From Phycisphaerae bacterium (GTDB lineage Bacteria; Planctomycetota; Phycisphaerae; JAJVII01): a stretch of DNA of 64,000 nucleotides. A model generated the notes under the pieces. That model was not told the DNA's origin. It searched no databases and was given only the letters and a program-made list of their open reading frames with translations. Below, one piece after another: positions 46,492 through 56,889 of the stretch. Position 1 is the first letter of the stretch; the number at the start of each line of letters is the position of its first letter. The DNA lies in NCBI GenBank assembly GCA_022072085.1, contig JAJVII010000021.1, positions 1 through 64,000 on the forward strand, in the 5' to 3' direction. The position numbers and the translations under genes are program-made.

Positions 46492-47268
46492 TCACCCGCC
46501 CCAGCCACCCCAGTTCCACCCGGCCACGTCGGGCAGCGCCTCGCGGTTGGTCAAGTCGAAGTGAAGCGGGGTCACCGTCACGTAGCCGGCGTCCAGGGCC
46601 GTCGCGTCGGAGTCCTCGCCCGTCAGGTCCGGGGCCTCGGGGTTGGAAATCCAGTAATAGGTCCGCCCGTCCGGGCCGATCTGCGTCGTGTAGCTGTCGC
46701 GCATGACGGCCGTCGATTGGCCGACCACCCGCAGGCCCAGCGGCCGCGGCCGAGTCGCCGTGGGGCGCGGCACGTTCACGTTCAGCAGCAGGCCCGGCCG
46801 CAACGCCTCCAGCGCGATCAGCCGATCCAGCACGCGGCCGCAGCAGTCGGCCGACGCGTCGAAATCGACCGCGTCGCCCATCTGCTGGCTGAAGGCGATG
46901 CTGGGCAGCTTGAAGAAGGCCCCCTCGACCGCGGCCGCTACCGTGCCGGAGTAGATGACGTTCACGCCGACGTTGGCCCCGGCGTTGATGCCGCTGACGA
47001 CCAGATCGGGCAGTTCCGTCAGCAGCGCCCGGCAGGCGAGCTTGACGCAGTCGGCCGGCCGGCCGTCCACGCTGTGCCCGTCGAACAGGTCGGCGACGCG
47101 GACATGGCTGACCCTCAGCGGCGTGTGCAGTGTGATCGAGTGCCCGGCGGCCGACTGCTGCGTCTCGGGCGCGACGACGCTGACCTGGCCGAAGCGCGTC
47201 AGCACGCGATAAAGCGCGATCAGCCCCGGCGCGAGAATGCCGTCGTCGTTGCAGAGGAGAATCTTCAT
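46492..47268 (-). CDS. surE: 5'/3'-nucleotidase SurE
   Basis: MKILLCNDDGILAPGLIALYRVL; VVAPETQQSAAGHSITLHTPLRV; SGINAGANVGVNVIYSGTVAAAVEG. Confidence 0.96.
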   Translation of the reverse strand: MKILLCNDDGILAPGLIALYRVLTRFGQVSVVAPETQQSAAGHSITLHTPLRVSHVRVADLFDGHSVDGRPADCVKLACRALLTELPDLVVSGINAGANVGVNVIYSGTVAAAVEGAFFKLPSIAFSQQMGDAVDFDASADCCGRVLDRLIALEALRPGLLLNVNVPRPTATRPRPLGLRVVGQSTAVMRDSYTTQIGPDGRTYYWISNPEAPDLTGEDSDATALDAGYVTVTPLHFDLTNREALPDVAGWNWGGWGG

Positions 47269-47299
47269 GCGAGCGATTGTACGCCCGCGTCGCCGACCA

Positions 47300-48109
47300 T
47301 CAAGTCGCCGGCTTGCGGCAGCGGATGTGGAGGAAGTAGGCGACGATGCGGGTGTCGGCGACGGCCGGGTGGGCAGCCACCGTCGCTTCGTCGGCGCAGG
47401 GCTCGGCGATGCGGTCGATGGCGAAGCCCGCGTCGCGCAGCGTGTTGATCCACCACTCCAGCGTGCGGTCGAAACGCGGGATGCTGAACGGCGGCAGGCC
47501 CGCCCGAGCCTCGGGCGGGGCGGCGCCGAAGGTCCACTCGTCGATGCGGCCGTCGCCCGCGCCGCCGTCGCCGGTCGGACCGAAGTAGTCGCCGCAGACC
47601 ACGCCGGTGCGTCGGCCGGCTTCGTCGCGGATCCACCGCCACTGCGGCGTCTGGAAGCAGGGGTGCGTGATCGAGAACTGGAACAGCCCGCCGGGGGCGA
47701 GCACGCGGGCGATCTCCGCGATCGCCCGGCCCGGCTGGGGCACGTCCATCAGGCTCATGAACGCGGTGGCCAGGTCGAAGCTCGCGTCGTCGAACGGCAG
47801 CGCCTGGGCCGAGGCGAGACGGTAGTCGATGCCCAGCGGCTCGTCGGCCTCGGCCTGGCGGGCGTGGCCGAGGAAGGTCTCGCTGATGTCGATCGCCATC
47901 ATCTTCGCGCCGGCGCGGGCGAGCAGCCGCGTGTTGTGCCCTTCCCCGCAGCCGACATCCAGCCCGCGCAGCCCGGCCACGTCGCCCAGCAGACGCAGGA
48001 ACGCCGGCGTGTTGACCAGGTCGCGGTAGACGTCGTAGCCGGCCCGCGACAGGGCCGTCCATGCCTCGGCGTTGGCGTCCCAGTAGCGTCCGACTTCGCG
48101 ATCGTCCAC
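47300..48109 (-). CDS. Class I SAM-dependent methyltransferase (GTG start)
   Basis: LRGLDVGCGEGHNTRLLARAGAKMMAIDIS; LPFDDASFDLATAFMSLMDVP; RVLAPGGLFQFSITHPC. Confidence 0.9.
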   Translation of the reverse strand: MDDREVGRYWDANAEAWTALSRAGYDVYRDLVNTPAFLRLLGDVAGLRGLDVGCGEGHNTRLLARAGAKMMAIDISETFLGHARQAEADEPLGIDYRLASAQALPFDDASFDLATAFMSLMDVPQPGRAIAEIARVLAPGGLFQFSITHPCFQTPQWRWIRDEAGRRTGVVCGDYFGPTGDGGAGDGRIDEWTFGAAPPEARAGLPPFSIPRFDRTLEWWINTLRDAGFAIDRIAEPCADEATVAAHPAVADTRIVAYFLHIRCRKPAT

Positions 48110-48173
48110 AGCGGCTCCTTTCCCGCGGGGCGGGTCTGGATTATCCTGCACAGTCGAACGGGAGGCAACCGGC

Positions 48174-49295
48174 ATGACGCACCTGGAACGGTTCGTGGCG
48201 ACGATGGAGTATCGGCCGACCGACCGTCCGCCCAACTGGGAGGCCGGCGCGTGGCGGCAGACGCGCGACCGCTGGCTCGCCGAGGGCGCGCCGGTGGAGA
48301 AGTTCCATTGGCAGTGGTTCCCCGGCGAGGCGGCGCTGGGCATGGACCCGCGCGAGTTCATCGAGTTCGACGGCAAGCTGCTGCCCCCGTTCAAGGACGA
48401 GGTGCTCGAGGAGGACGAGCGGACGCAGGTGATCCGCGACAAGTCCGGACGAGTGCGGCGGGCGCTGAAGGAGGGCGCCTCCGGCGGCATGCGGATGTCG
48501 ATGGATCAATTCCTGCGGTTCGCGGTGCACACGCCGGCGGACTGGGAGGACGTGAAGCGCCGCATGGACCCGACCGACCCGCGGCGCTACGAGCCGAACT
48601 GGCGGACGATCCGCCCGGCCGGCTGGCGGGCCCGGCAGCATCCGCTGATCTTCGCCCCCAACACGATGACGCCGGGGTTCTACTGGACCGCCCGCGAGCT
48701 GATGGGCACCGAGAACCTCTGCTACGCCTGGTACGACCAGCCCGCGCTGCTGCACGACATGATGGAGCACGTCGCACACTTCCTGATCGAGTCGGCCCGC
48801 CCGGTGCTGGCAACCACAACGGTCGACTACATCTGCCTGGCCGAGGACTGGGCGATGAAGACCGGCCCGCTGCTGAGCCCGGCCACGTTCCGCGAGTTCG
48901 TCTACCCGCGGCTGAAGCGCGTCGCGGAGTTCTACAAGAGCCACGGCGTGCGATACCTGGTGATCGACAGCGACGGGAACTTCGAGGCGCTGATCCCGAT
49001 GATGCTGGATGCGGGCGTGGACGCGACCTGGCCGCTGGAGCGGGCCGCGGGCATGGACCCGGCGGCGCTGCGGGCCAAGTTCGGCCGGTCGATGCGGCTG
49101 TGGGGCGGCGTGGACAAGCGGGAACTGGCCAGGGGGCCCGCCGCCATCGACGCCCACCTGCGGACGCTCGCCCCGCTGGTGGCCGAGGGGGGGTTCATCC
49201 CGACCGTCGATCACACCGTTCCGCCGGATGTCGGTTGGGAGAGTTTCGCGCACTACATAAAAAGCAAGGAGCGGCTGATTCAGGGTAAACTGTAA
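48174..49295 (+). CDS. Uroporphyrinogen decarboxylase (UroD) family protein
   Basis: 373 aa; MTHLERFVATMEYRPTDRPPNWEAG; C-terminal GGFIPTVDHTVPPDVGWESFAHYIK. Confidence 0.85.
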   Translation: MTHLERFVATMEYRPTDRPPNWEAGAWRQTRDRWLAEGAPVEKFHWQWFPGEAALGMDPREFIEFDGKLLPPFKDEVLEEDERTQVIRDKSGRVRRALKEGASGGMRMSMDQFLRFAVHTPADWEDVKRRMDPTDPRRYEPNWRTIRPAGWRARQHPLIFAPNTMTPGFYWTARELMGTENLCYAWYDQPALLHDMMEHVAHFLIESARPVLATTTVDYICLAEDWAMKTGPLLSPATFREFVYPRLKRVAEFYKSHGVRYLVIDSDGNFEALIPMMLDAGVDATWPLERAAGMDPAALRAKFGRSMRLWGGVDKRELARGPAAIDAHLRTLAPLVAEGGFIPTVDHTVPPDVGWESFAHYIKSKERLIQGKL

Positions 49296-49347
49296 CTTGG
49301 ATTCATTTCCTTTCTCACACCGGCGCCTTCCTCTCAGGAGGCCGATC

Positions 49348-52200
49348 ATGTTGAGACGGTCGATTCAATGGGGCGGGCTCGCGCTCCTGCTGTGCTGTCC
49401 GTGCGTCCGAGCCGTCGATGCGGCGTCCGAGGTGTCGCCAGGGGAATGCAAGGGGCTGTGCCTGGTGCTGGGAGACGCCGACGGGCAAGTAGCCATCGCC
49501 CGGGCGCGTGACGGCTGGTTGGTTTGTGTCCAGGCGACCGCGCCGGCTGAGGCCCTGGCGGTGCGCCAGGCGGCCGAGTCGGCCGGGCTGCTGGGCCGAT
49601 CGCTCTTTGTCACTGAGGGCGACCTGCACCGGCTGAACCTTGCCGACAATCTGGCTGACGAGGTCCTGTCCGTCGGCGCCGTGCAGGTGGACCGGGCCGA
49701 GATTCTCCGCGTCCTTCGCCCCGGCGGAAGGGCAACCATCGGCGGCAGGGAGATCATCAAACCCCAGCCAGAAGGCGCCGACGCCTGGTCGCATCCCTAT
49801 CACGGGCCGGACAATAATCCCCAGTCGGCCGATCGGATCGCCCGGGCCCCTTACCTGACGCAGTTCATCGCGGACCCGGCCTTCGGCTGCATGCCGGAAG
49901 TCACCGTGGCGGCCGGCGGTCGCGTGTTTCGGGCGTTCGGGCACCTGGCGTTCCGGCAGTATCAGAACCCGGTCATCAACACGCTGTTCGCGGTCAACGC
50001 CTTCAACGGCACGATCCTCTGGACGCGCCCGCTGACGCCGGGCTTCATGATTCACCGCAACACGATGATCGCGACCGAGGACCTGCTGCTCCTGGGCGAC
50101 GACACCTCGTGCAAGCTGATCGACGCCGCCACCGGGCGTGTGACGCGGCAGATCCTCGTGCCCGAGGGCATCTCCGACGGGCCGGTCTTCAAGTGGATGG
50201 CCCTGGCCGACGGCGTACTCTACGCGCTGGTCGGGGCGAAGGAGGTCCAGCCGCCCGTGCAGAAGGGCCAGCCGGCAACGGTGGGCGGCTGGCCCTGGGC
50301 CATGTGGCCGGGCTTTGACTATGCCGATCCGAAGACCGCCTACGGATTCGGCCGCACGCTGGTCGCCTTCGACGTCAAGAGCGGTGACGTGCTCTGGCAT
50401 CACCGTGAGAACGACTACATCGACAGCCGCGGGACCTGCCTGTCGGACGGGAAGATATTCTACATCAGCCCTGGGCGGTTCCTCGCGCGGCTGGATTGCC
50501 GCAAGGGCGCCGTAGACTTCAAGGCCAACCAGGCTGACCTGATGGAGGCGATCGGTCCCAACGGCCGGGCCCAGGGCTACCGGACGGGCTTTGCCAGCAC
50601 GACCTATCTGAAGGCATTCAAGAAATACCTGCTGCTGGCCGGTCCTCAGCGACCCAGGCTGGTGGCGGTGTCGGCCGAAACGGGCAAGCTCCTCTGGCAG
50701 CGGCCCGATGGCAACCTCCAGATCGTGCTGCGTGACGATGCGATCTACGCGGCCGGCGGACAGGGCACCAGCAGCTACAAACTCGACTACGAAACTGGGC
50801 GAGAACTGGCCCGCTTCACCGATCGCCGCGCCTGCACGCGGGCAACCGGCAGCATCGACAGCATCTTCTATCGCGCCAAGGAAGGCACTGTGCGGATGAT
50901 CCCGGCGACGGGGACGACCGAGCACATCGCCGCGTTCCGCCCGCCTTGCGAGTCGGGCGTGATAGTCTCGCAGGGGCTTCTTCACTGGGGGCCGTGGATC
51001 TGTGGCTGTCGGCTGGCCCAGTTCGGCCACATCGCGCTGGGACCGGCCGGGGCGTTCGAGTTCCACTCGCCGGCGGATGACGCGTCGCGTTTCCAGGCCG
51101 GCCCGGGCGACCCGGCCCGAGTGCAGCCGCTGGAGGTCGCCGCCGGCGACTGGCCCGCCGTCCGGATGAATCTTTCGACCGACGTCGCCGTCGGGCAGGC
51201 CGGGCGGGAGCGGTGGACCTTCACACCCGAGAGCCGGGGCCTGCCCAGCCCGGCCATCGCAGCCGCGGGGCTCGTGTTTGTCGGCGGCGGCGACGGCGTC
51301 GTGCGAGCCCTGAACGAAGGCGACGGCACGATGCGATGGCAGGCGTTCACCGGAGCGGCCATCCGCTCGGCCCCGGCATTGTGGAACGGCCGGCTCTATG
51401 TCGGGTCGGCCGACGGCTGGCTGTACACTTTGGAGGCGGCAACGGGGCGGCTGCTGTGGCGATATCGAGTGGCGCCGACCGACCGATGGATTCCCGTGTT
51501 CGGGCATTTGCAGTCGACCTGGCCTGTGGCGGGCGGGGCGGCGGTGGCGGACGGCGTGGTCTATGCGGCCGCGGGCATGGCCCACTACGACGGCACCTAC
51601 GTCGTCGCCCTGGACGCCGTGACCGGCAAGCTGAAGTGGAGCAACGACGGCTCCGGTTCGCTGTCCAAGGTTCACAACGGCATCGAGGTGCGCGGGCCGC
51701 TCTACGTCGACGGCGACGCGATCTGCTTCGCCGGCGGCAATGTCTACGCGGTTGCGCGATTCAACCGCGCTACAGGGCGTTGCCTGAACACCCCGGTCGA
51801 CAGCGAGACATCGTCGGCCTACTGCTTCTTCAGCCTTCCGCTGGGCCTGTCTCCCGGGATGCAATTCAAGCTGGCCGGAGAGCTGGACCTGTCGGCCAAC
51901 AACAACCGCGGGCAACTTACGATCGGCCGCCAACCGGTCAACCTGCTGGCGACGTACCGCGCGTTCGCCCTGGCCGGCAAAACAGTGCTGGCGGCCGGCA
52001 GCCCCGCCCCTGGCGACGACGCGCGGGCCGTCTTCGCCCTGGCCGCCGGCAACATCGACAGCGGCGCCAAGCTCTGGTCGGCGTCCCTGCCCGCCTGCCC
52101 GGTCCCTGGCGGGGTCATCGTCACGCGCTCGGGACGGGTGGTCACGTCACTTGCGGACGGACGGATCGTGTGCTTCGACACGGCGGCACAGCAGCGGTAG
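49348..52200 (+). CDS. Secreted protein: N-terminal SAM-methyltransferase-like region fused to PQQ-type beta-propeller
   Basis: LADNLADEVLSVGAVQVDRAEILRVLRPGGRA; RWTFTPESRGLPSPAIAAAGLVFVGGGDGVVRALNEGDGTMRWQAFTG; VYVGSADGWLYTLEAATGRLLWRY-type blades. Confidence 0.8.
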   Translation: MLRRSIQWGGLALLLCCPCVRAVDAASEVSPGECKGLCLVLGDADGQVAIARARDGWLVCVQATAPAEALAVRQAAESAGLLGRSLFVTEGDLHRLNLADNLADEVLSVGAVQVDRAEILRVLRPGGRATIGGREIIKPQPEGADAWSHPYHGPDNNPQSADRIARAPYLTQFIADPAFGCMPEVTVAAGGRVFRAFGHLAFRQYQNPVINTLFAVNAFNGTILWTRPLTPGFMIHRNTMIATEDLLLLGDDTSCKLIDAATGRVTRQILVPEGISDGPVFKWMALADGVLYALVGAKEVQPPVQKGQPATVGGWPWAMWPGFDYADPKTAYGFGRTLVAFDVKSGDVLWHHRENDYIDSRGTCLSDGKIFYISPGRFLARLDCRKGAVDFKANQADLMEAIGPNGRAQGYRTGFASTTYLKAFKKYLLLAGPQRPRLVAVSAETGKLLWQRPDGNLQIVLRDDAIYAAGGQGTSSYKLDYETGRELARFTDRRACTRATGSIDSIFYRAKEGTVRMIPATGTTEHIAAFRPPCESGVIVSQGLLHWGPWICGCRLAQFGHIALGPAGAFEFHSPADDASRFQAGPGDPARVQPLEVAAGDWPAVRMNLSTDVAVGQAGRERWTFTPESRGLPSPAIAAAGLVFVGGGDGVVRALNEGDGTMRWQAFTGAAIRSAPALWNGRLYVGSADGWLYTLEAATGRLLWRYRVAPTDRWIPVFGHLQSTWPVAGGAAVADGVVYAAAGMAHYDGTYVVALDAVTGKLKWSNDGSGSLSKVHNGIEVRGPLYVDGDAICFAGGNVYAVARFNRATGRCLNTPVDSETSSAYCFFSLPLGLSPGMQFKLAGELDLSANNNRGQLTIGRQPVNLLATYRAFALAGKTVLAAGSPAPGDDARAVFALAAGNIDSGAKLWSASLPACPVPGGVIVTRSGRVVTSLADGRIVCFDTAAQQR

Positions 52201-52273
52201 CCGTCAACGCGGAATCGAATGAGTCGGGCCCCCGGCCTCCGGCGGCGGGAGCACTGGCAGGCCGGCCGCGCGG

Positions 52274-53500
52274 CTACTTCAGCGACCAGCAGGTCAGGTT
52301 GTCCTTGTCCTTGACGTAGATGCAATCGCCAGCGATGGCCGGGCAGGCGAAGGTGTCCCGGTCGGCCACTTTATAGGTCGCCAGGTCGGTGCGCTTGTCG
52401 GCGCCGGCCTTGAGGACGATCAACTGACCGTCGTCGGGCAGTGCCAGGATGGCGTCCCCGGCCGCGAGCATCGCGCTGTAGCCGCCGAGGTTCCCGGTGT
52501 CGGTCCAGACCGTCTTGCCGTCGGAACCGTTGAGGCAGAACAGGTCGCCCTTCTCGCTGACGCCGTAGAGCCGGCCGCCGCTGAGCACCGGCGTGCAGAA
52601 CTGGACGGCAACCGGGCTGGTCCAGGCCTCCGTCGCACTCAGCTTGCCGCTCTGCATCTTCGCGACCTTAAGTGCCTTGGTCCCTCGGCCCGAGCCGCTG
52701 ACGATCACCATGTCGCCATCGACCACCGGCGTGGCCGCATTATACGACCGGCCGCTCCCGGCGAACGGAACTTCCCACAACACCTGGCCATCGGCCACGG
52801 CCAGGCTGACGACCGACTTGCTGGTCAGCGCGACGATCTGGCTGACGCCGTCGACCGTCATGAGGACCGGGGAGGCGTAGGCGCTGCCCTGATTGGGACA
52901 CGTCCACTTCTGCTTCCCGTCGTCAAGAGCATAAGCGACGATTGCGCCGCCGGTCTCCGGTCCAAGCTGCGCCACGGCCATGCCGTCGACGATGATGGGG
53001 GAGGAGGACGTGAAGAATCGCGGCGTGCCCTTGATTTCGTCCTTACGCCAGACGACCGTGCCCTTCTCGGCGTCCAGGCAGCTCAGCACGCCGGAGACGC
53101 CCAGGGTGACGACCTTGCCGCTGGCGACGGCAGGCGTTGACCGCGGCCCGGAGTGGGCCCGTGCCGCCGGACCGGCGATGGCGGCAACCGGGTTCCTGTC
53201 GCGCCAGATTTCCTTGTGGTCTTCGGCATTCAGGCAGAGCGTGACCTCGTCGTTGCCGACGCGGGCAAAGACATAGAGCCGTCCTCCCGCGAGCACCGGC
53301 GAAGCATCGCCCCCGCCAACGCTCACCTGCCACTTGCGGGTCAGTTCCTTCGGCCAGGCGTCTGCCGCCTTGAAGTCGGCCGCTCTCCCGTCCCGGTTCG
53401 GCCCGCGCCACTGCGGCCAGTCACCGCCTTGCAGTTGGCAGACCGCCAGCAGAATCGTCCCTGCCGTCGCCGCGCACAATGCCCATTTCGTCCTGCTCAT
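52274..53500 (-). CDS. PQQ-binding-like beta-propeller repeat protein
   Basis: Signal peptide MSRTKWALCAATAGTILLAVCQLQGGDWPQWRGPNRDG; repeated blades. Confidence 0.9.
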   Translation of the reverse strand: MSRTKWALCAATAGTILLAVCQLQGGDWPQWRGPNRDGRAADFKAADAWPKELTRKWQVSVGGGDASPVLAGGRLYVFARVGNDEVTLCLNAEDHKEIWRDRNPVAAIAGPAARAHSGPRSTPAVASGKVVTLGVSGVLSCLDAEKGTVVWRKDEIKGTPRFFTSSSPIIVDGMAVAQLGPETGGAIVAYALDDGKQKWTCPNQGSAYASPVLMTVDGVSQIVALTSKSVVSLAVADGQVLWEVPFAGSGRSYNAATPVVDGDMVIVSGSGRGTKALKVAKMQSGKLSATEAWTSPVAVQFCTPVLSGGRLYGVSEKGDLFCLNGSDGKTVWTDTGNLGGYSAMLAAGDAILALPDDGQLIVLKAGADKRTDLATYKVADRDTFACPAIAGDCIYVKDKDNLTCWSLK

Positions 53501-53823
53501 GACGTGCCTCCCGTTTCCGGCCCAACCGAGGAAGTGGTATTCGACGGTGGTCCAGCATACGTCTGCCCCGTCGCTGACGTCAAGCCCGTCACCACGAGCC
53601 GCCCGGAGCCGAGACAGAGCGCGCGGACAAGAATGCCATAATGAATTGGCCGGGCCGGCTCGGCCCCCCTGCCGATCACCGACCCGGCGTGCCCCCGGTT
53701 CCGGAACTCTCACGTCGGCGCCGTTTCCCCCTGGGGCATGCGCGATTGTAAGACAGCCCGCGCCGCGACGCGATGATAACGTCCCGGGTTTTGTGTAACC
53801 CGCGCGTCGGGTAAGATGACGCC

Positions 53824-54552
53824 ATGCCCATCTCGCTCCAGGACATCTATCTCACCGTCGCCCAGACGCGGCGGATCGACGCGCTGGCCGTCGAGCGCTA
53901 TCGCATGCCGTCGATCGTGCTGATGGAGAACGCGGCCCGCTCGGCGCTTGCGGCCGTCACGACGTTCTACCCGCCCGAGAACTTCCGCCGCGTCGCGGCG
54001 CTGGTCGGGGCGGGCAACAACGGCGGTGACGGGCTGGCCGTCGCCCGGCTGCTGCACAACGCCGGCTATCTCGTCCGCGTCGTCTACGCGGCCGACCCCG
54101 ACAAACTCGACGGCGACGCGGGCGTCAACCGCGACATTGTCCAGGCGATGCACCTGCCCGACGAGTTGCTGCGGAGCGGCGACGAGTTGAACCTGGAGCG
54201 GGCCGAGGCCGTCTTCGGCGACAGCGACCTGGCCGTCGACGGGCTGCTGGGCACAGGCATCAAGGGCGCGGCTCGCCCGCCGCTGCGCGACCTGATCGAG
54301 TTGCTGAACAATCAGCCGGCGCTGCCGGTGGTCGCGCTGGACGTGCCCAGCGGCTTCGACGCCGACGCGGGCATGCCGGCCGACCAGGGCGAGGGGTCCG
54401 CCGTCATCGCCGAGACGACGGTGACCTTCGCCGCCAACAAGGCCGGCTACCGCGAGCCCGGAGCCGACGCCTACACCGGCCGAGTTATCGTCGGCAGCAT
54501 CGGCGTGCCGGTGGAACTGCTCGAAGAGGTCCGCGGCACTCTTCGGCCGTGA
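53824..54552 (+). CDS. nnrE: NAD(P)H-hydrate epimerase
   Basis: VLMENAARSALAAV; VALVGAGNNGGDGLAVARLLHNAGYLVRVVY; VALDVPSGFDADAG; TVTFAANKAGYREPGA. Confidence 0.93.
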   Translation: MPISLQDIYLTVAQTRRIDALAVERYRMPSIVLMENAARSALAAVTTFYPPENFRRVAALVGAGNNGGDGLAVARLLHNAGYLVRVVYAADPDKLDGDAGVNRDIVQAMHLPDELLRSGDELNLERAEAVFGDSDLAVDGLLGTGIKGAARPPLRDLIELLNNQPALPVVALDVPSGFDADAGMPADQGEGSAVIAETTVTFAANKAGYREPGADAYTGRVIVGSIGVPVELLEEVRGTLRP

Positions 54553-54602
54553 GCAAAGGATTGTCTGCGGATGCTCGGGGGAATCTTCGCGGACCTCTGG
54601 GT

Positions 54603-55502
54603 TCACCGCGCCAGCCAGCGGCGGCGGGCCTTGCACAGGTAGGTGATCAGCGGGTTGACGAACTGCGTGGCCCGGGCCTCGAGCACCTGGGCCAGCAGCA
54701 TGTGGGCGTCGGTGAGCGAATGGCCGAACTCCGCGGCCATCCATCGCAGCAGGTCTTCCAGCGCCTGCTCGAAGGCCGCCTCGGCCGGCCGGGCGAATCC
54801 GGTCGTCGCGATGAACTCGTCGGACTCGATCCGCGGATTGCGGAACGAAGCGGGCCGATCGGCCAACTCGACCTTCAGCGTCAGCCGGGCGCCGGTCTCG
54901 ATGCCGCCGGCGCCGTCGATTTCGCCGTCGCCCTGGATCGCGTGCACGTCGCCGACGTGCAGCAGCGCCCCCTCGCAGAACACCGGCAGGTGAACGCGGA
55001 CCCCGACGGCGATCTCCGGCACGTCGAAGTTGCCGCCGTACTCGCCGTTGTGGGCGTTGGAAAGCGCTTCGGCCGGCCGGGCAACGCCGATGTAGCCGAT
55101 CATCGGGGCCGCCGGTATCCGCAGCGCGTCGGACCATTCCACCCAGCCGTCGCGGACGCGCACGACCTTGCAGCCGGGCTGCCAGCCGTCGTCGGGGCCG
55201 AGTCGGCCGACTACCGGGCTCCGCCGCCCGACACGCGTGTAACCGAACTCGTGCAGCTCGATGCCCAGGACGTGGACGACGGCCACCTGGCCCGGCCGGG
55301 CGCCGGTCACGGCGATGCAGCCGGCGGAGGCGTTGATACCGCCTTCGGCGTCCTCGTGCCATTGGCCCGTGCGCGAGTCGAACTGCCGGCCGCAGGTCGG
55401 CACAGTGTCGACCTCGAACGCCTCGCCGGGCGCGACGGTGAAGGTGACCGGGTTGCTCGCGGCCGTATGGGAGTAGATCGCTTCGGGCGTTGCGCGGCGC
55501 AT
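54603..55502 (-). CDS. Acetamidase/formamidase family protein
   Basis: NASAGCIAVTGARPGQVAVVHVLGIEL; LHVGDVHAIQGDGEIDGAGGIETGARLTLKVEL. Confidence 0.92.
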   Translation of the reverse strand: MRRATPEAIYSHTAASNPVTFTVAPGEAFEVDTVPTCGRQFDSRTGQWHEDAEGGINASAGCIAVTGARPGQVAVVHVLGIELHEFGYTRVGRRSPVVGRLGPDDGWQPGCKVVRVRDGWVEWSDALRIPAAPMIGYIGVARPAEALSNAHNGEYGGNFDVPEIAVGVRVHLPVFCEGALLHVGDVHAIQGDGEIDGAGGIETGARLTLKVELADRPASFRNPRIESDEFIATTGFARPAEAAFEQALEDLLRWMAAEFGHSLTDAHMLLAQVLEARATQFVNPLITYLCKARRRWLAR

Positions 55503-55504
55503 GG

Positions 55505-56851
55505 TTACTGCTCCTTCTTCCCTTCGGCCGTCACGCGGCAGACGCGAACCGACTGTCCGTCGTAGACGATCAGCACATCATGGTCCGGGTCGTAGTATCC
55601 GGTCTGGCGGGCGTAAGGCCGCTTGTCGAAGGTCAGTTTGCCCTCGGTCGGCAACTTGCGCCACTGCCCGGCGGCCACGTCGAAACCTCGCAGGTCGCGG
55701 GCGTCGCCCCAATGCCCCTTGGTCGCATTGACCAGCAGGAACAGATCGGCTGCACTGTCGTAGGCGAATATCGTCACCGCGTCATGGGCATACTGGTCGT
55801 CAACGGTCGTCGCGTGCGACCAGGCGTTGGTTGCGACATCGTAGACGAAGGTCTCCTTCTCCAGGACCGCGACCAGCTTGCGGTGGCGCGGGCTGTAGGC
55901 CATCTGGCACTCGCTGCCCGGGACCAGCTTGGCGCCCCACAGGTCGCGGATGGACTTGCCGCCGTTGGGCTTCAACTCGGCCCAGGCGTTGGCCGCGGCG
56001 TCGTAGGTCCACATCGCGAAATCGTTGGGCGAGACGTTCTGGGCGGCGCAATACCAGAGGGTCTTCTTCCAGTCGGGAATGTATGTGAGCGAGCCGCCCA
56101 TCCCGCGGAGGTACGGCCGCGGGTCGTCGCCGAGCTGCCGCTGCCACTGGCGAGCGACCGGGTCGAAGCAGTAGAGCCCCGTGCCGGGCTTGAGCCGTTT
56201 CTCCAGTTCGGCGGCATCCTGACCGGTTGCCTCGGCGTAGCTCTTCACCTTCTCGCGCATCACCGCGTCGTTGTCGAGCACGGCCCAGAGCAGCCGCCCC
56301 GCCGACTCGTCCCACGCCAGCCCGTCCCATGTGTGCCACGGCTCGACGGGACCGTGGTTGCGTCTCGTGCGGAGGTGGCCGTCGGCCACCTCGGCGTATT
56401 GCGTGTACCACTGCGTGAGGAACTCGCGCTGTTTGGCGACGTCCTGGCCGCGCTTGATCGCGTCGCGGGCGCGGCGGATGGCGCCGTGGTCGCCGCCGTC
56501 GCCGGCTGCCAGGCGGATCCATGTGTTCGAGCCGAGGTGATACTCCCAGCAGTCGTTCAGCCGCGATGGCGACTGGTGGTTGGCCCCGGCGAAAAGGGCC
56601 GTGCGGCGCGAGGGGGCGTAGCACATCTTGTCGCAGTAGTCGCGCCCCTGGGGACCGGACTTCGCGAAGCCCGGGTCCCCGTCGATCCGGTCGCCGGTGA
56701 CCTTGAACTGCGGCAGCGCGACGACCTGGTTGGCCGGCAGGTCGGTCAGCAGCTTCACGACGGCCGGGTCGTCCGCATAGGGCTGTGTCGTCTGGGCCGT
56801 CGCAGCCGACGCCAGGAAGAGCACGGCAGGCATCCACAGTGTCGTTCGCAT
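55505..56851 (-). CDS. Secreted kelch-like beta-propeller protein
   Basis: MRTTLWMPAVLFLASAATAQT signal; DCWEYHLGSNTWIRLAAGDGG; MWTYDAAANAWAELKPNGG. Confidence 0.75.
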   Translation of the reverse strand: MRTTLWMPAVLFLASAATAQTTQPYADDPAVVKLLTDLPANQVVALPQFKVTGDRIDGDPGFAKSGPQGRDYCDKMCYAPSRRTALFAGANHQSPSRLNDCWEYHLGSNTWIRLAAGDGGDHGAIRRARDAIKRGQDVAKQREFLTQWYTQYAEVADGHLRTRRNHGPVEPWHTWDGLAWDESAGRLLWAVLDNDAVMREKVKSYAEATGQDAAELEKRLKPGTGLYCFDPVARQWQRQLGDDPRPYLRGMGGSLTYIPDWKKTLWYCAAQNVSPNDFAMWTYDAAANAWAELKPNGGKSIRDLWGAKLVPGSECQMAYSPRHRKLVAVLEKETFVYDVATNAWSHATTVDDQYAHDAVTIFAYDSAADLFLLVNATKGHWGDARDLRGFDVAAGQWRKLPTEGKLTFDKRPYARQTGYYDPDHDVLIVYDGQSVRVCRVTAEGKKEQ

Positions 56852-56889
56852 GGTCGATGTCCTCTTTTCGTGCAGGTGAGGCGAGCGTG

